From: Ashinkailepas kermadecensis
Taxonomy: Eukaryota > Arthropoda > Thecostraca > Neolepadidae
DNA: 64,000 bases
Assembly: GCA_034440615.1 (NCBI GenBank)
Contig: JAOTOM010004797.1
Span: 372,001 to 436,000 of the forward strand
Direction: 5' to 3'
Below are positions 45,125-58,134 of the stretch, in pieces. The notes under the pieces were generated by a model that saw only the letters and a list, made by a program, of their open reading frames with translations, did no database searches and had not been told where the DNA came from. The first letter of the stretch is position 1; the number at the start of each line of letters is the position of its first letter. Made by a program: the position numbers and the translations under genes.

Positions 45125-48100
45125 CCAGATACAGGATAGAGGAGAGGAAGAGGGACATGAGGGGAGGGAACGGACGGGAAGGGGAGGATGCAGCCATCAA
45201 ATAACACACCGGGAGTTACTGTTTCAGCCAATTTCCCACATCCGCCGGGATCAGCGATGGGAGCCTCGCACCCCAATCGTGACGATGTGGGCTGGCGAGA
45301 ACAGTGTGTGTGAGAGAGAAAGAGAGAGGTGCGCTGGAGTCCTGCACGAGTCGCAAGCCCAGCGCCGGTGCATGCTGGCCGTGCGAGCTGTCAGAGGCAT
45401 GTCGTGAGAAAACCGGAAATGCATTCAGCTAGCTTCGCACGGTCTGAGTTCGTCGAGATCGTGATGCATACCTCGCCGAGATCGTGATCCCAGCCTCTTT
45501 TGTTCGTCTATTTGCGATTCCAGAGTTTTATACCAAATGGAATGGCGATCAATATAATACGCGTGAGATAGTCGTAGCGTTGTGGTCGCTGTGGCGACCA
45601 GTGCCGAGCAAGCAGGGCGTACAGCTATGGAGGTGGCACCGGAACTGTCTGGAGCGCCTCCAGATACCGAACAACTTTCAACTTCAAGCGAGCCGAGAAA
45701 ACAATCGTACCCCACAGGATGCAACCAGTGTGAATTGTAGCCAGGAGTTTCGCTACAAAATGGTCAATGATCGATGAGGAGTTGGCAGGTTAGCAATATC
45801 TCCATAGGGCAGTGGCTAAATACCAAATACATTACCCGTGCTGTGCAACGCGAGGTGATCAAAATTGTGTTATAAGTATCATTGAATTATGTAAGAACTG
45901 CTCCTCCATCCCATTAGTGAAACGCCTTTTTAGAGTAGCGATGTTTGATGGAATTTTATGGGAAACTCATTTGTTGTCGTTTACGCTGAAATCAGTTTCT
46001 GGAAGAGCAGCAACTGAATTAGATCCCACGTAAGACCTAGACAGCATTGGGAAAGGACAAGTTCACAGTTCGGAAAATGGCTGCCTTAATCCCACGAAAC
46101 CCAGCTAGAGCTACACTCCTGCTCCGTATCTACACCTCGCATCCGGTGGGTCATGACCTGTCGGGAAGTTGCGCAACGGACGCACTGATAGGACCGCATG
46201 GCCGCCTGTCGCAGTGCTGAAGCGTCACTCGATATGGGATCCTTCAGTCCACTTCACCGGCTGGGTGGCGGAAACCAATCTCCCGTACGGAGGTGCTGAT
46301 ACAAAACAGAGCGGGTGCAGCAATTATCACCATTCTCTGGCATTAAAAAAGAAGAAATTTAGACATTGGTCACGACGTTTCGCTTCAGACCGCTTGGCGC
46401 CGAGACCCTGTATAATCCGCGTGGGAATGTAGGTCGATGGCTTCGTACTGGAGTACACCGTACAAGATGATCCGGCATTGACAGACATGACGATCCGGCA
46501 GGTGTGTGCCAGCCAGCTCGTGCGCGGCCAAGACTTGGGCCAGTTGAGCGGTCAGCCAATAATACAGGATGATGGTCAGGTCGGTAGACGCACTGAGCGT
46601 ATTATCGGCGTCGAATGACATCAGCAATGTTCGAATCGCTTGCTGTAGACACCTGACGCAGACAAGAAATGTGGTCTGGTGGACCGAAGTACATGACTTT
46701 CTTGGAGAATCTCTAGACAGTATTTTCTTTATGACGCGTGTGGTTGCGTGAGAGGGAGCCGATTGAGACCGCAGGGTAATCAAATCAATAATTACGGGAG
46801 ACTGACGGACATCTCGACAGAACATCAAAACCGAGGGAGCATCTCTCCAACTATAGGAAAAATCAACTTGGGCGGTTCGACTCGACCTGCCCCAGCCCGA
46901 CGGCAAAGGCTTTGAGAGATTTGAGCGTTTTTAACTTTGTAACGCTATTATATCGCAGCATCACGGATTAAGCATGGATATGTAGCTTCCCTCTCTAAGT
47001 GTTCCATACTTTAAGTTACAAGGTCCTACTCCATGCATTGTTTTCGTTTGTATCCGAGTATACTTCATGCCACATATTATTACATAGTTTCTATGCCTCA
47101 CCAATGTGCCACTAATGCGCACATAATATTGTCTTGTGGGGCCTGGCCAGGAGCTGACTACAAATGCTTATCGCCATTGCTCAACCATTTGCTGCACAGA
47201 AGAATGTCATGTCTACACGAGCAAACCTCACAATTATGTTCTGTTAGCCAAGCATGATTGTGTTCTTGGAAGGCAATTTTCTGTAATTTAACACCTTTTA
47301 TTTTCGAGACGACCGGTTCAAAGTGGCTCGGTGAATTTGGGGACAGTAGGAAATGCTATGTGCAGTGATCTCAATGGTCTGAAGATGTATCAAGAACCAG
47401 CAGGGTTTAGCACTAGAGTGTGAACATGCTCTGTGGTGGGGTAGGCTATGCAGACCACATGGCGCTGGCACTGGCGAATCTGGCCGGCCGGTTCGGGTGA
47501 GGCCAAATCGGTTTGGGGGAACACGAACCATGTATATTGAGAAAACGGGTTCGGATTTCGACGGTTCACATGCTAAGTATGTAATGCATTTTTTCATGAT
47601 AAAGTGTGGCTATACTTCGATTAAAAAATGCCGACAAGGTCACTTTTTCTTCAAATCGGTCACTTCTTCGGAAGGGCATCACCCGAGTGCTTGTATCCAC
47701 ACTAATTAGCCTGTATCCGCCAGCGAATACTGGCTAATTAGTGCATGGAACATTGCAGTGCTAGCGTGGTGCAGAACTGCGGAACTGCACCTATTGTGAA
47801 CAAAAGCTTATTAACACGAGCTCCGGAGAGCCTCTCACAAAGCCCACCGGAGGGGCGGACGGATTCGGCCCCCCATAAGGCCTGGGAAAATACTGAATTG
47901 ATAAGTACAAAATTTGGAGGGTTGATTACGGCTGTAGTGAATTCGCTTCAGTGTACATTTCATGACCCTAGGTCAATACCTTTAGGGTCCAATGACATTT
48001 AGAGTGAAGCTGCATCTAACTACCCCTCCAAGGTGGGGCCGTGCCCGTGTGATGTCTCGTAGAGAGTGGGTGAGAGCCAGTACCTAGAAAGCCACGTTTA

Positions 48101-48350
48101 GTCATGCGTAATTATTCGCCAATTAATCGTCATTATGCATGCATTGCACATCATTAGGACTGGGGCAATATATTTTATTTTGCACCTGGCATTCAAATGG
48201 CTTACAACATTTGCACCTGGCATTTCGAAAATGGCTTCATCATTTTCTGAACATTCATACTTTGTGAAAGCACGCAGCCTACAGTCTTTTTCGCTTATTT
48301 GGAGGTCACCAGTCAAGCTTGTTGACACGCACACCGCCTCACTACCTGTC
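45125..48350. other. no gene recognised; one 173-codon minus ORF
   Basis: Mixed, unique-looking sequence. The minus ORF at 46385-46906 (173 codons) is long for this composition, but I recognise no domain in it. Other ORFs are under 100 codons and overlap. No exon-like block with splice sites could be supported. Confidence 0.4.
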
Positions 48351-48354
48351 ACTG

Positions 48355-51290
48355 GCTGACACGCACACACCTGACCCTCAGTACTAGCCGCTGGCTAACA
48401 CACATTCTAGACCCTCGGTACCGGTCGCTCACTGACACACACTCCAGACCCTCAGTACCGGCCACTGGCTGACACACTCCAGACCCTCGGTACCGGCCGC
48501 CAACTGACACACACTCCATACCCTCGGCACCGGACGCTCACTGACACACACTCCAGACCCTCGGTACCGGCCACTAACTGACATACACACACTCTAGACC
48601 CTCGGTACTGGCCGCTCACTGACACACACTCCAGACCATCGGTACCGGCAGCTGGCTGACACACACTCCAGACCTTCAGTACCGGCCGCTCACTGACGCA
48701 CACTCCAGACCCTCAGTACCGGCCGCTCACTGACACACACTCCAGACCCTCAGTACCGGCCGCTCACTGACACACACTCCAGACCCTCGGTACCGGCCAC
48801 TGGCTGACACACACTCCAGACCCTCGGTACCGGCCGCTCACTGACACACACTCCAGACCCTCGGTACCGGCCGCTCACTGACACACACTCCAGACCCTCA
48901 GTATCGGCCGCTCACTGACACACACTCCAGACCCTCAGTACTGCCGTTCACTGACACACACTCCAGACCCTCAGTACCGGCCGCTCACTGACACACACAC
49001 ACTCCAGACACTCGGTACCGGCCGCTGGCTGACACACACTCCAGACCCTCAGTACCGGCCACTCACTGACATACACACACTCCAGACCCTCGGTACTGGC
49101 CGCTCACTGACACACACTCCAGACCCTCAGTACCGGCCACTGACTGACACACACTCCAGACCCTCGGTACCGGCCGCTCACTGACACACACTCCAGACCC
49201 TCGGTACCGGCCACTGGCTGACACACACACACACTCCAAACCCTCAGTACCGGCCGCTCACTGACACACACTCCAGACCCTCAGTATCGGCCGCTCACTG
49301 ACATACACACACTCCAGACCCTCGGTACTGGCCGCTCACTGACACACACTCCAGACCCTCAGTACCGGCCACTGGCTGACACACACTCCAGACCCTCGGT
49401 ACCGGCCGCTCACTGACACACACTCCAGACCCTCGGTACCGGCCACTGGCTGACACACACACACTCCAAACCCTCAGTACCGGCCGCTCACTGACACACA
49501 CTCCAGACCCTCAGTATCGGCCGCCAACTGACACACACTCCATACCCTCGGCACCGGACGCTCACTGACACACACTCCAGACCCTCGGTACCGGCCACTG
49601 ACTGACATACACACACTCCAGACCCTCGGTACTGGCCGCTCACTGACACACACTCCAGACCCTCGGTACCGGCCACTGGCTGACACACACTCTAGACCCT
49701 CGGTACCGGCCACTCACTGACACACACTCCAGACCCTCAATATCAGCCGCTCACTGACACACACTCCAGACCCTCAGTACCGGCCGTTCACTGACACACA
49801 CTCCAGACCCTCAGTACCGGCCAATGACTGACACACTCCAGACCCTTAGTACCGGCCGCTCACTGACACACACTCCAGACCCTCGGTACCGGTCACTGGC
49901 TGACACACACTCCAGACCCTCAGTATCGGCCGCTCACTGACACACACTCCAGACCCTCAGTACCGGCCGTTCACTGACACACACTCCAGACCCTCAGTAC
50001 CGGCCACTGGCTGACACACACCCCATACCCTCAGTACCGGCCGCTCACTGACACACACTCCAGACCCTCGGTACCGGCCACTGGCTGACACACACTCCAA
50101 ACCCTCGGTACCGACCGCTCACTGACACACAATCCAGACCCTCGGTACCGGCCACTGGCTGACACACACACACTCCAAACCCTCGGTACCGGCCGCTCAC
50201 TGACACACACTCCAGACCCTCAGTATCGGCCGCTCACTGACACACACTCCAGACCCTCAGTACCGGCCGTTCACTGACACACACTCCAGACCCTCAGTAT
50301 CGGCCAATGACTGACACACTCCAGACCCTTAGTACCGGCCGCTCACTGACATACAATCCAGACCCTCGGTGCCGGCCGCTCACTGATACACACACACTCC
50401 AGACCCTCGATACCGGCCGCTCACTGACACACACTCCAGACCCTCAGTACCGGCCGCTCACTGACATACACACCCAGACCCTCAGTACCGGCCGTTCACT
50501 GACACACACTCCAGACCCTCAGTACCGGCCGTTCACTGATCACACACTCCAGACCCTCAGTACCGGCCGCTCACTGACACACACTCCAGACCCTCAGTAT
50601 CGGCCTCTCACTGACACACACCCAGACCCTCAGTACCGGCCGTTCACTGACACACACTCCAGACCTTCAGTACCGGCCGCTGATGACACACTCCAGACCC
50701 TCGGTACCGGCCGCTGACTGACACACTCCAGACCCTCAGTACCGGCCACTGACTGACACACACTCCAGACCCTCGGTACCGGCCGCTGACTGACACACTC
50801 CAGACCCTCAGTACCGGCCACTGACTGACACACACTCCAGACCCTCGGTATCGGCCGCACACTGATACACACTCCAGACCCTCAGTACCGGCTACTCACT
50901 GACATACACACACTCCAGACCCTCGGTACTGGCCGCTCACTGACACACACACACTCCAGACCCTCGGTACCGGCCGCTCACTGACACACACTCCAGACCC
51001 TCAGTATCGGCCGCTCACTGACACACACTCCAGACCCTCAGTACCGGCCGTTCACTGACGCACAATCCAGACCCTCAGTACCGGCTGCTCACTGACACAC
51101 ACACACACTCCAGACCATCGGTACCGAACGCTGGCTGACACATTCCAGACCCTCAGTACCAGCCACTCACTGACATACACACACTCCAGACCCTCGGTAC
51201 TGGCCGCTCACTGACACACACTCCAGACCCTCAGTACCGGCCACTGGCTGACACACACTCCAGACCATCAGTACCGGCCACTGGCTGACC
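48355..51290. repeat. 37-bp minisatellite, about 78 copies
   Basis: The largest array here. Unit CACTGACACACACTCCAGAC then CCTCGGTACCGGCCGCT, with common variants (CTCAGTACC, CTGGCTGA, TTCACTGA) and expansion of the internal CACACA run in some units. Segments of many units recur (for example about 49200-49330 versus 49420-49520), pointing to block duplications. Phase-rotating short ORFs on both strands are artefacts. Confidence 0.96.
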
Positions 51291-51429
51291 AAGCCCTCAG
51301 TTCCGGTGCAAGCTGTTTGTCGCTTCCAGCGGACCATGAGAAAGCATCGTGCGTTAGAAAGCGGGGTCAGGTCACGAACTTAGTGTGTTGTCGCGACTTC
51401 GGTCCGAGGCAGCCTCACGGTGGATGCGT

Positions 51430-51722
51430 CATGGTCAGCGTGGTGGTCAGGTCAGCGTGGTGGTCAGGTCAGCGTCGTGGTCAGGTCAGCGTGGTGGTCA
51501 GGTCAGCGTGGTGGTCAGGTCAGCGTCGTGGTCAGGTCAGCGTCGTGGTCAGGTCAGCGTCGTGGTCAGGTCAGCGTCGTGGTCAGGTCAGCGTCGTGAT
51601 CAGGTCAGCGTCGTAGTCAGGTCAGCGTCGTGGTCAGGTCAGCGTGGTGGTCAGGTCAGCGTGGTGGTCAGGTCAGCGTCGTGGTCCGGTCAGCGTCGTG
51701 GTCAGGTCAGGTCAGGTCAGCA
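51430..51722. repeat. 17-bp minisatellite, about 17 copies
   Basis: Unit GTCAGCGTCGTGGTCAG, alternating in patches with GTCAGCGTGGTGGTCAG. The 17-bp unit gives a 17-residue peptide period in three overlapping frames. Confidence 0.95.
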
Positions 51723-51724
51723 TC

Positions 51725-52720
51725 GTGCAGCACAACTGGCCGCCGCAGTATCCGGGAATTGTTCTGACGTGTCGATCTACTCCTGCGGTGCCAATCGCAG
51801 GGCCTGTGTTTCGGTGTCCGATTGAGCACGACCGTCTTCACGAGGTGGTAACATTGCCCTCCGCCAGCCAACAAGTGTTGCGGTGGGACGTCCAGCATCT
51901 ACAAGTTCGATTTCATCTCCAAATATCTGATCTATTCTTTTGCTGCAGGATGGTGGAAAATCAGGGGATTTATTGGAGCTGAAAAAATAAGAAAGGCATT
52001 TGGTGTCATGCTTCACTCGAAGACCCGTTTTCGTTCGACTGGAGATTGTTTTTTGGACCCGATCCCCGAGACTGGTTATCTGGTCCCAGCTGATCAATGG
52101 GATTAGCTGTGAGCTGGAGTTCGCTCCACCAAAACTCATTACGACAAGCACAATGGTACACTGGTACGTTGCTATCACAGAAGTTCGAACATTACGGCGA
52201 GCACAATGGCACACTGGTGCGTTGTTATCACAGAGATTCGAAGCGTTTCTGCCGGCCTGGACGCGCCGATTCAATTATCCCTACGTCGATGCCAGCCGGC
52301 GTTACAACGCCCCGAACGCAAACCGGCTCAACAGAGGCTTTCACGATAAATGCGTCAGCTATTTCCCAGCGACAACACACCGCGTCGTCTTGAACTGGAC
52401 CCAGCTTCCTTCATTTGCTCGATAAAATCCATGCGAAGAAAACCTACGCGCCGCGAGTGACGAGGCCGCTAAGATCTCACAATGCGCGCAGGAAATGTCA
52501 AGACTGCCAGGACTCTTCAGCCGGCCGCCGGCCGGGCCCTCTTTTCAAACCGCACTCGATACAATTCAATAGGATTATCAGCGCAGTCGACTGGAGGGAA
52601 TTCTCGCGTCGCCAAACACGCCGTGCGACTTGGAATTATGTGTGGGATAAATTCCTCTCGGCGACGGTAGTTCACACTGGGGGCTAGTTATGTTCTCACT
52701 GGTGTGCGTGAGAAGTTTCT
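51725..52720. other. no gene; 54-bp duplication
   Basis: A diverged 54-bp direct duplication at about 52145-52250 (AGCACAATGGTACACTGGTA / AGCACAATGGCACACTGGTG). A minus ORF of 165 codons and a plus ORF of 141 codons overlap and are unassigned. Confidence 0.45.
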
Positions 52721-53330
52721 GTTTTGAAGGCGACGCTTGAGCGCCGTGAGAGAGGCGGCGGCGGGGGCGGGGGCGGCCGGCTCGTCTCCGCGGCGGCGGC
52801 GGCGGCGACTCTCACGCGGTGGGCGGCGGCGCTCTCACGACCGCTGCCGCCCCCTCCAAAGTGTCTCGCACCACCGCGCGACGCGACGGCGGCGACGACT
52901 CGACGCGGCGCGGCGCTCCACGGCGCGCAGTCCTTCCGCGCGGGGCCGTGCACATTCCCAGGCACGGCCGGGCGTCGCGAGCGCCGCCGCCCAACTTCTC
53001 ACGGCCGGCGAATTTTTCTCACGATCACGCGAGCATTCCCAGGCCCGATAAAGCTTCTCAAGAAATGAATGACAGGAAGCAAATTGTCGAGGGAAAATGT
53101 GGGCCAGGCGGCGGCCGGCCGGCTGCGCGGTCGCGCCGGGTCGCGCCGGGTCGCCGCCGGGTCGCGCGATGGGAGGGGGGAGGGGGCGTCGGGCATGCAC
53201 GACAGGCGGCCGCGCCGGCTTTCTCAAACCATTTGGCGGCGCGCCCACGGTCGGTTCGCCGCGACCGTCGTCGGCGTCCGGTCACCACGTGTGATGGGAA
53301 CGCCGCGCCTTCTCAGCTCACTAAAACATA
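52720..53330. other. CpG-rich block
   Basis: Dense CpG with GCGGCGGCGG and GGGGGAGGGGG words. Many overlapping ORFs up to 170 codons are driven by composition. Confidence 0.55.
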
Positions 53331-53388
53331 ATGGGCCGCGGCCAAGGCCGGCGCTGGATGCGTGGGCTCGGCCAGATGCGCGGCCGGC

Positions 53389-53472
53389 TGCGGCGGGCTG
53401 GGCTGACGACAATGGGCTGCGGCGGGCTGGGCTCACGACAGTGGGCTTCGGTGGACCGGTCTGGGAAGTGTC
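53389..53472. repeat. 29-bp tandem repeat, about 3 copies
   Basis: Units GGCTGCGGCGGGCTGGGCT then GACGACAATG. The third copy is diverged. Confidence 0.75.
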
Positions 53473-53474
53473 CA

Positions 53475-54110
53475 GGCCGGCCCAACGATGTGCTTGTGCA
53501 TCCACCGAAGGATGCATTGGCCTCGGCCCTGTGCAGTGCCGGCTGGAGTAGACTGGTCTAGCTGCACCGCGGGCTTCCGAAACACTTACTCAGTTTGCAT
53601 CGAGTCGTCATTGGTGTATCTGCCACGTCTTGGGTTCCATTGAGGTATGATTGAAGTGTCCCACAGCTATGGGTGGAGATCAGAAAGTGCATTGTTGAAA
53701 ATATGCGTTGAAATGGTGCCCTCGCAGGCAAATTCCCCACAGGGCAATTCCTGCGTCCGCCCATGTCAATTCCTGCGTCGGTGCCAATGTCTTTAGGACA
53801 AATTTTCAGATTGAGCAGGGAAAATGACAAATTAGCATTAGCAGGGTACCAAACCAGGCGGTTCGGACCTCCCGATCCACCCGGGATCTCCAGCCATGTG
53901 ACATCTCACATCATGTGACCGGGATCAGGTGACATCTTGTATACAAAGTTTCCCTACGGTATTATATCATGAATGTATTCTGGCCATCACTTTTTTCTCC
54001 CTCCCCAGGGGCGAATACAATGGATGGCACTGATAGCATGTGCCTTCCTCCCCTGTGCGCCCCTCCGGCCGGGGACGTTCCTTCAGGATGGCTCGATTGC
54101 ACCCATTCCC
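53475..54110. other. no recognisable gene
   Basis: Mixed composition, nothing recognised. Confidence 0.5.
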
Positions 54111-54114
54111 CACC

Positions 54115-54260
54115 AGGAATGTTCAGCCGCCAAAAACATGAAAAGGCGTCTTCAGTGTGTTCGAGTGCACCCCTCTCCCCTCAACGAAATTTTCCACCGA
54201 AGTCGCCCCTTCGAGGAAATGTCTCCCCACCGGAGAAAAAAATCCTGCATCCGCCCCTGT
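54115..54260 (-). mobile_element. fragment of the family seen in the fold-back core
   Basis: The minus strand shows, in order, GGGGCGGATGCAGGA, ATTTCCTCGAAGGGGC, CTTCGGTGGAAAATTTCG and GAGGGGTGCACTC. The fold-back element (33410-33520) has GGGCGGATCCAGTA, ATTTCCTCAGAGGGG, CTTCGGCGGAAAAATTCG and GAGGGGTACACTG in the same order. Confidence 0.7.
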
Positions 54261-54639
54261 TCCTCTCCTCTGTCAATTATCATATGGAATTAACGAAGGA
54301 ATCCGCGACGAAAATGAAAAACGTTATAAAACGAGATAGGTCTCCATAAAGACACGTCGATACCTCTTGTGAGCGCCACCATGTGCGTTAGTGGAAACTA
54401 GGGAATCTCATCTTGCAGGTATAGTAGCAAAGCCAGCCGTCTGATAAAAATGTCCTGTAATGGATTACATATAAGCTCGGCAGGATCAGTAGCGCTTTCT
54501 GTCGCAGTGAATCGCCGTCCAGTGTGACTGGCTGCAGCTAATTTGTGGCCAATGTACGGCGGGCGCCGTCCGTCAGTAGCGAACATATTATGCTCAGGAC
54601 ACTAACGTATCTAGGATTTCGCCAGGGGAAAATTTTTAA

Positions 54640-55855
54640 GGATGCCTTCGACTGAAACATTTGCTGAGCGAGGGGTAGTGCACTGGAGCCTGCCACTGGG
54701 ACGCCGAGGGGCTGGAGCCTGTCGCTGGGGCGCCGAGGGGGTGGTGCACTGGAGCCTGTCGCTGGGGCGCCGAGAGGGTGGTGCACTGGAGCCTGCCACT
54801 GGGGCGCCGAGGGGTGGTGCACTGGAGCCTGCCGCTGGGGCGCCGAGAGGGTGGTGCACTGGAGCCTGCCACTGGGGCGCCGAGGGGTGGTGCACTGGGG
54901 CGCCGAGAGGGTGGTGCACTGGAGCCTGTCGCTGGGGCGCCGAGAGGGTGGTGCACTGGAGCCTGTCGCTGGGGCGCCGAGGGGTGGTGCACTGGAGCAT
55001 GCCACTGGGACGCCGAGGGGCTGGAGCCTATCGCTGGGGCGCCGAGAGGGTGGTGCACTGGAGCCTGCCGCTGGGGCGCCGAGAGGGTGGTGCACTGGAG
55101 CCTGTCGCTGGGGCGCCGAGGGGGTGGTGCACTGGAGCATGCCACTGGGGCGCCGAGAGGGTGGTGCACTGGAGCCTGTCGCTGGGGCGCCGAGGGGGTG
55201 GTGCACTGGAGCCTGCCGCTGGGGCGCCGAGGGGTGGTGCACTGGAGCATGCCACTGGGGCGCCGAGAGGGTGGTGCACTGGAGCCTGCCGCTGGGGCGC
55301 CGAGGGGGTGGTGCACTGGAGCCTGCCACTGGGGCGCCGAGGGGGTGGTGCACTGGAGCCTGCCACTGGGACGCCGAGGGGCTGGAGCCTGTCGCTGGGG
55401 CGCCGAGGGGGTGGTGCACTGGAGCCTGCCGCTGGGGCGCCGAGGGGTGGTGCACTGGAGCCTGCCACTGGGGCGCCGAGGGGTGGTGCACTGGAGCATG
55501 CCACTGGGGCGCCGAGAGGGTGGTGCACTGGAGCATGCCACTGGGGCGCCGAGGGGGTGGTGCACTGGAGCCTGCCGCTGGGGCGCCGAGGGGTGGTGCA
55601 CTGGAGCCTGCCACTGGGGCGCCGAGAGGGTGGTGCACTGGAGCCTGCCACTGGGGCGCCGAGGGGGTGGTGCACTGGAGCCTGCCACTGGGGCGCCGAG
55701 AGGGTGGTGCACTGGAGCATGCCACTGGGGCGCCGAGAGGGTGGTGCACTGGAGCCTGTCGCTGGGGCGCCGAGGGGGTGGTGCACTGGAGCCTGTCGCT
55801 GGGGCGCCGAGAGGGTGGTGCACTGGAGCATGCCACTGGGGCGCTATCTCTACTG
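54640..55855. repeat. 36/37-bp minisatellite, about 32 copies
   Basis: Unit GTGGTGCACTGGAGCCTGCC then ACTGGGGCGCCGAGGGG, in 36-bp and 37-bp forms. Three shortened units lack the GTGGTGCACT part (about 54705, 55015, 55375). Mixed unit lengths shift the frame, so ORFs up to 486 codons plus and 456 codons minus wander between phases and are not credible genes. The array starts within a segment resembling the dispersed repeat core (GATGCCTTCGACTGAAACAT, then GAGGGGTAGTGCACTG). Each unit has several G runs. Confidence 0.95.
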
Positions 55856-56265
55856 GGAGACTGGGAGAGGCTCCTTCGACGGAAAATCGAATTGTGCTGG
55901 ACGCGCACTCGACATTCTTTCAGGGGCAGCTATTCCGCCTGGAGGGGTGCCCTATCTCCATCGGGGCACCTTTCGAGGTGCTAAGAGAGGGGGTCATCCC
56001 TTCGCCCTCTCCCCTTTGCTGGCTCAGGAAGCGTGACTACCGACTAGGGGCTAGGAAAGCTGCAGACCTTCGCCTTTGTCGGGTATGCCGCTGTACCGCA
56101 TGGTGGCACGGCAGCATCGGCAGGCTGAGCAGAGGCAGCCATGCGAGATGCGTTGCCGCCTCCTTGGCGCTTCTCCGGAGCCGGTGGTGGTGGATTAGTG
56201 TTGGTACGTATGCACGCGCAGGTACTCTCAGGTGCTAAGGTCGCGTCGGTTGGTGCACTGGACCA
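55856..56265. other. no gene; dispersed-repeat-like edge
   Basis: CTCCTTCGACGGAAAATCG near 55871 and GGAGGGGTGCCC near 55941 resemble the fold-back core. The remainder is unassigned. Confidence 0.4.
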
Positions 56266-56267
56266 AG

Positions 56268-56458
56268 TGGAATCTCCGACAGCGAACCAGTTTGAACTCC
56301 CGACAGTGAACCAATCTGAACTCCGGACAGTGTACCAGTCTGAACTCTCGACAGTGGACCAGTCTGGGCGCCCGACAGTGGCCCAATCGGAACTCCCGAC
56401 AGCGAACCATCCTGAATTCCCGACAGTGGACCAGTCTGAGTTTCCGACAGTCCTGGAT
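56268..56458. repeat. 24-bp minisatellite, about 8 copies
   Basis: Units such as GAACTCCCGACAGTGAACCA plus a few bases, read as SELPTVNQ-type octapeptides in one plus frame. Minus frames are also open. Substitutions fall in all codon positions. Confidence 0.88.
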
Positions 56459-56459
56459 C

Positions 56460-58130
56460 GATCCGTGACGGGGAATGGGGCCGAAGCAGTGCGGCAGGCA
56501 CCGGAGACGGCAACACCGACCCAAGAGGCGATACGACCGACAGACGGTTGAACAGTCAGTCAGTCAGGCTGGCACTCAGACGACAGTCAGGCTGACACAC
56601 AGACGACAGTCAGGCTGACACATAGACGACCAGTTCCACAGCTGGCTGCAGTGAGAGGCGATATCGACCAGGGGCGGGCAAGTGGCCGTCGTCGGTTCTG
56701 CAGCAGTTGGACCGAAGAGTGCCACGTGTGTCGCACCCAGACCATACGGCTGACCGCCAATGACTGCGGGACCAACGGAGCGGTCCGTGCCGACCCCCGG
56801 CAGCGGACTGGTCACCTCTCCGGGCGTGTCGTTGGTCGGTTGGTCGCCTGGTCGCCTGTTCTCCTGGTTGCCTGGTCACCTGGTCTCCTCTGGTCGCCTG
56901 GTCGTCACGGTGTCCAGCTTGGCGGCCAGTCAGCCGGCCAAATTTCACGCTCCATAAGCCGTCCGCCCAGCACTTGACGGTGTGGCGGCGCCGACGGGAG
57001 AATCACTCGTGTAAACGCTCGTAATTCTCGGCAGTAAAACCGGCCGACGTTCGGCCGAATTTGGAGGCGAGCCTAGTCGGCCGGTCTGAAGCGCCGGTTG
57101 AGGAAGCGGAAAAAAAACGATGAGTTATGAGACGCCTACCTGACAAACGTGCTGCATGTATGAGCACTGCGTCGGAAGCGTGGCCGCATTTGTCTCAAGC
57201 ACGCATTCTGCAGGCATTCAGCGCTCAGGTACATTGCGACAGCTTCACGCTTCTAGTTTTGCTTCAGTGATACACGTTGAAGTTCCCGATGAAAGCGTAA
57301 ATAAGCGCAGTCGTGATTCCCGTCGTGACTTTTCTGGCGCTGAGGAACACCTCGATTAACTGCAGCCACTGGTGCTGGCCTCCAACAAGTGGCGGCGGCT
57401 CCTGACTCAGCTGTAAGACACCGGTCCCACTGGCGACAGGATGGACGAGAATCCTGGCTTTTCTCACGCATTTGTCGGTGAGAAGCGCGGAACAGATCGG
57501 CGGCGTGGATGCCATGCGACCGAGCGTCGATGCAGGTTCTCTCACGCGCGGTGTGGCGGGCGGCGTTACCAACGTGGGACGACACGCCGGCGTAGGTTCA
57601 GGTGCTTCGGAATATTGTTTGTGGCGAAATCGTGATGATGTGATAAGGCAGATGTGCTCTCGACGACCGGCGGCCGGCACTTATCAGCGTTGGGAAAAAG
57701 CCGCACGATCTAGTGAGTCACGGCGGCCGTTTGCCGTGCCGATGTCGTAAAAGAAAACGTTCCGGGAACATCCGAGCGGCCTCATCCTCGGTATCCGAGC
57801 GATGTGGGATCTGTACGCCCCTAAGCACGCGCACGGTCCAATTTTGTTGCTAGACGATCATCACCAATTCCCACCAGGTGAAAAACAAGCGAATGCGAGC
57901 GAGGCTGAAGACCGAGCGACTATTTTCCCGTGCTTATGTGACAAAATGTCCTACGAGCGACCCGACACGATCTGACCTGACCCGGTCAGATCGTCACACA
58001 AACGTATTGCGTAACCCTACCTGGAAACCTCGTTATGGTGCTTGAAGTCCTAATAAGCCATTTGTAATCACTTGTAATTTCAACTTTGCCAACTACAATC
58101 ACGATAATTCCCCCGAGATACTCATAAGCA
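56460..58130. other. no gene; small tandem repeats
   Basis: A 23-bp repeat ACAGTCAGGCTGACACACAG lies at 56580-56632, and CTGGTCGCCTGG-type decamers at about 56835-56912. A CpG-rich stretch follows to 57120. ORFs on both strands at 57250-57750 are unassigned. Confidence 0.5.
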
Positions 58131-58134
58131 GGGG

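Noticed and set aside
54642..56238. Long plus-strand proteins of 464, 486 and 377 codons, and a 456-codon minus-strand protein
   Set aside because: All run through the 36/37-bp array, are open on both strands and shift phase between units, so they are repeat artefacts.
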